A DNA stretch of 7,111 nt from a bacterium (GTDB lineage Bacteria > Bacillota_I > Bacilli_A > RF39 > UBA660). A program made the translations under genes and the position numbers. The stretch's first letter is position 1; every line of letters begins with the position of its first letter. The stretch spans positions 1 to 7,111 of the forward strand of contig JAQXIG010000159.1 of assembly GCA_029007685.1 (NCBI GenBank), in the 5' to 3' direction. Under the pieces are notes generated by a model that was not told the DNA's origin, made no database searches, and worked only from the letters and a program-made list of their open reading frames with translations. Below, piece by piece: positions 6,495-7,111 of this stretch.

Positions 6495-6502
6495 CATATA
6501 GT
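6495..6502 (+). promoter_or_regulatory. Candidate sporulation-sigma -10 for sigK
   Basis: CATATAGT resembles the -10 of mother-cell sigma factors (sigma-E type CATACAnT, or sigma-K type CATAnnnTA with one mismatch). No convincing -35 is seen, and transcription would begin very near the AGGTGAT ribosome binding site at 6508-6514. The match fits expected sigK control but is short, so it is only suggestive. Confidence 0.25.
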
Positions 6503-6517
6503 TTACTAGGTGATATG

Positions 6518-6874
6518 ATGTTAAAAAAAATATTAAAACTTTTATTTTCTGATTTCCGTATATTTACGGCTTCCTATTCTAACAATGTTTTTCCAGATCC
6601 TTTAACAAAAGAAGAAGAAGAACAATATATCCAACAATTTTTAGCCGGTGACAAAACAGCACGTGACAAACTAATTGAACACAATTTAAGATTAGTAGCT
6701 CACATTGTCAAAAAATATGATTCAAAAGTAGAAGATCAAGATGATTTAATCAGCATTGGAACCATCGGTTTAATCAAAGGAGTCGATTCCTTTTCTAATA
6801 AACACGGAACCAAAATCACTACCTATTGTGCACGTTGTATCGAAAATGGAATACAGACAATTTGGCACAAATAA
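6518..6874 (+). pseudogene. sigK: N-terminal half of sporulation sigma factor K (sigK, interrupted)
   Basis: This encodes 118 residues matching the first half of pro-sigma-K, the last mother-cell sigma factor of sporulation. Numbered from the ATG at 6515, residues 1-20 form a hydrophobic, basic N-terminal extension ending at Ser20-Tyr21, like the pro-sequence of B. subtilis pro-sigma-K. Then come NNVFPDPL (23-30), IEHNLRLVAHIVKKY (54-68), DLISIGTIGLIKG (77-89) and TTYCARCIEN (102-111), which is sigma region 2 up to about 2.3. The homology stops after Asn111, followed by GIQTIWHK and TAA. Regions 2.4, 3 and 4 are missing and are not in any frame up to 7111. I chose ATG 6518 because AGG at 6508-6510 is seven bases away; ATG 6515 is too close. 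The break is at the classic skin-element insertion point, so the gene is probably restored by excision during sporulation rather than dead. A true decayed pseudogene is the alternative. Confidence 0.88.
6842..6871 (+). mobile_element. Putative left junction of a skin-like element within sigK
   Basis: The sigK frame is homologous through GAA AAT (Glu110-Asn111, 6842-6847), then becomes unrelated from about 6848 (GGA ATA CAG). In B. subtilis and C. difficile the skin element sits at this Glu-Asn-Glu position of sigK, with a very short repeat including AATGA at the crossover; here the sequence is AATGGA (6845-6850). The element would extend beyond the right edge, so its right junction and the 3' half of sigK are not seen. 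The call rests on the break position and the convergent neighbouring gene. Confidence 0.6.
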
Positions 6875-6951
6875 AAACTAAACTAGTTTTATATTAATTA
6901 TATCAAAGCATAAATCTAACTAGTATTAAGATTAACCATAATCTATATAAT

Positions 6952-6981
6952 AAAAAGACTAACAACTAGTTAGCCTTTTTT
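6952..6981. terminator. Bidirectional terminator between sigK fragment and convergent gene
   Basis: AAAAAGACTAAC (6952-6963) pairs with GTTAGCCTTTTT (6969-6980) across the loop AACTA, with one A-C mismatch. It has T-runs on both strands, so it can end transcripts from either side. The minus-strand stop TAG (6961-6959) lies inside the hairpin. Confidence 0.65.
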
Positions 6982-7111
6982 CAATTTTATCTAAAATATA
7001 TCTTTTTTCGGTTTCAGATATATTAAGATTATCAATATTTGAAATTATGATTTTAGATATAAAATAATAATAATTTTCTTTCATATTAAAATATATGTAT
7101 CTATTATGAAA
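6959..7111 (-). CDS. C-terminal 50 residues of an unidentified protein (partial, runs off right edge)
   Basis: The minus-strand frame is open from the window edge (codon boundary at 7111) to TAG at 6961-6959, giving 50 residues. The end is NISETEKRYILDKIEKRLTS plus Cys, a charged helical tail typical of a real protein, and the upstream part is rich in Asn, Ile and Tyr. An internal ATG at 7084 would give a 41-aa protein, but it has no Shine-Dalgarno, so the gene more likely continues to the right. The fragment is too short to name. By position it is convergent with the truncated sigK, as the spoIVCA-type large serine recombinase is in skin elements; that identity is inferred from context and not from its sequence. 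Confidence 0.55.
   Translation of the reverse strand, partial: FHNRYIYFNMKENYYYFISKIIISNIDNLNISETEKRYILDKIEKRLTSC

Noticed and set aside
6875..6958. Possible continuation of sigK by a simple frameshift
   Set aside because: I read on in the other frames after 6848 and found no sequence like the conserved region 2.4 or the following linker, so a one- or two-base error does not explain the truncation.
6984..7065. Imperfect inverted repeat ATTTTATCTAAAAT / ATTTTAGATATAAAAT enclosing a 9-bp dyad (AATATATCT/AGATATATT)
   Set aside because: It lies inside a probable coding frame in very AT-rich DNA, where such symmetry arises by chance. There is no transposon-end or target-site evidence.
1..7111. 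tRNA, rRNA, CRISPR arrays or insertion sequences
   Set aside because: No cloverleaf, rRNA-like segment, spaced direct repeats or transposase motif was found on either strand. Mycoplasma code 4 was also rejected because TGA acts as a stop.

Overview
This is an AT-rich window from a low-GC Gram-positive bacterium (Bacillota), most likely a spore-former. TGA is used as a stop by several genes and Trp is encoded by TGG, so the code is the standard bacterial one and not the Mycoplasma code. The spore-forming assignment rests on a sigK-like gene fragment at the right edge. A primase, the YqeG/YqeH pair and strong Shine-Dalgarno sites (GGGAGG, AAGGAG, GAGGAG) support Bacillota. The genus cannot be named from this sequence.

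Layout, left to right: (1) the 5' two hundred codons of dnaG on the minus strand, running off the left edge, with an extended -10 promoter and a long leader. (2) A plus-strand gene for a five-helix membrane protein resembling DUF6512, closed by a terminator hairpin that overlaps its stop codon. (3) A compact minus-strand operon, transcribed right to left from a promoter near 4846-4874: yqeG, yqeH, an unrecognised 139-aa protein, an unrecognised 58-aa protein, a D-2-hydroxyacid dehydrogenase-family protein and cutA. The genes overlap or nearly touch. (4) A monocistronic minus-strand gene for a membrane-anchored polysaccharide deacetylase with three Ig-like (DUF5011-type) domains, with its own promoter and terminator. 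(5) A divergent plus-strand gene for the N-terminal half of sporulation sigma factor K. (6) The 3' end of a convergent minus-strand gene that leaves the right edge.

The most interesting point is the right end. The sigK reading frame matches pro-sigma-K, including a pro-sequence of about 20 residues and sigma region 2, up to the Ile-Glu-Asn at residues 109-111. It then changes to unrelated residues and stops. This is where 'skin' elements interrupt sigK in Bacillus and Clostridioides. A gene convergent on the truncated sigK, which is where skin elements carry their excising serine recombinase, begins within 100 bases. The window therefore probably ends inside the left edge of a skin-like element, which is excised from the mother-cell chromosome to rebuild sigK. 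This is an inference: the other half of sigK and the recombinase catalytic domain lie outside the window.

Otherwise the genes are mostly housekeeping: replication priming (dnaG), 30S ribosome assembly (yqeH, with the phosphatase yqeG), small-molecule metabolism (the dehydrogenase and cutA) and cell-wall or surface-glycan modification (the deacetylase).
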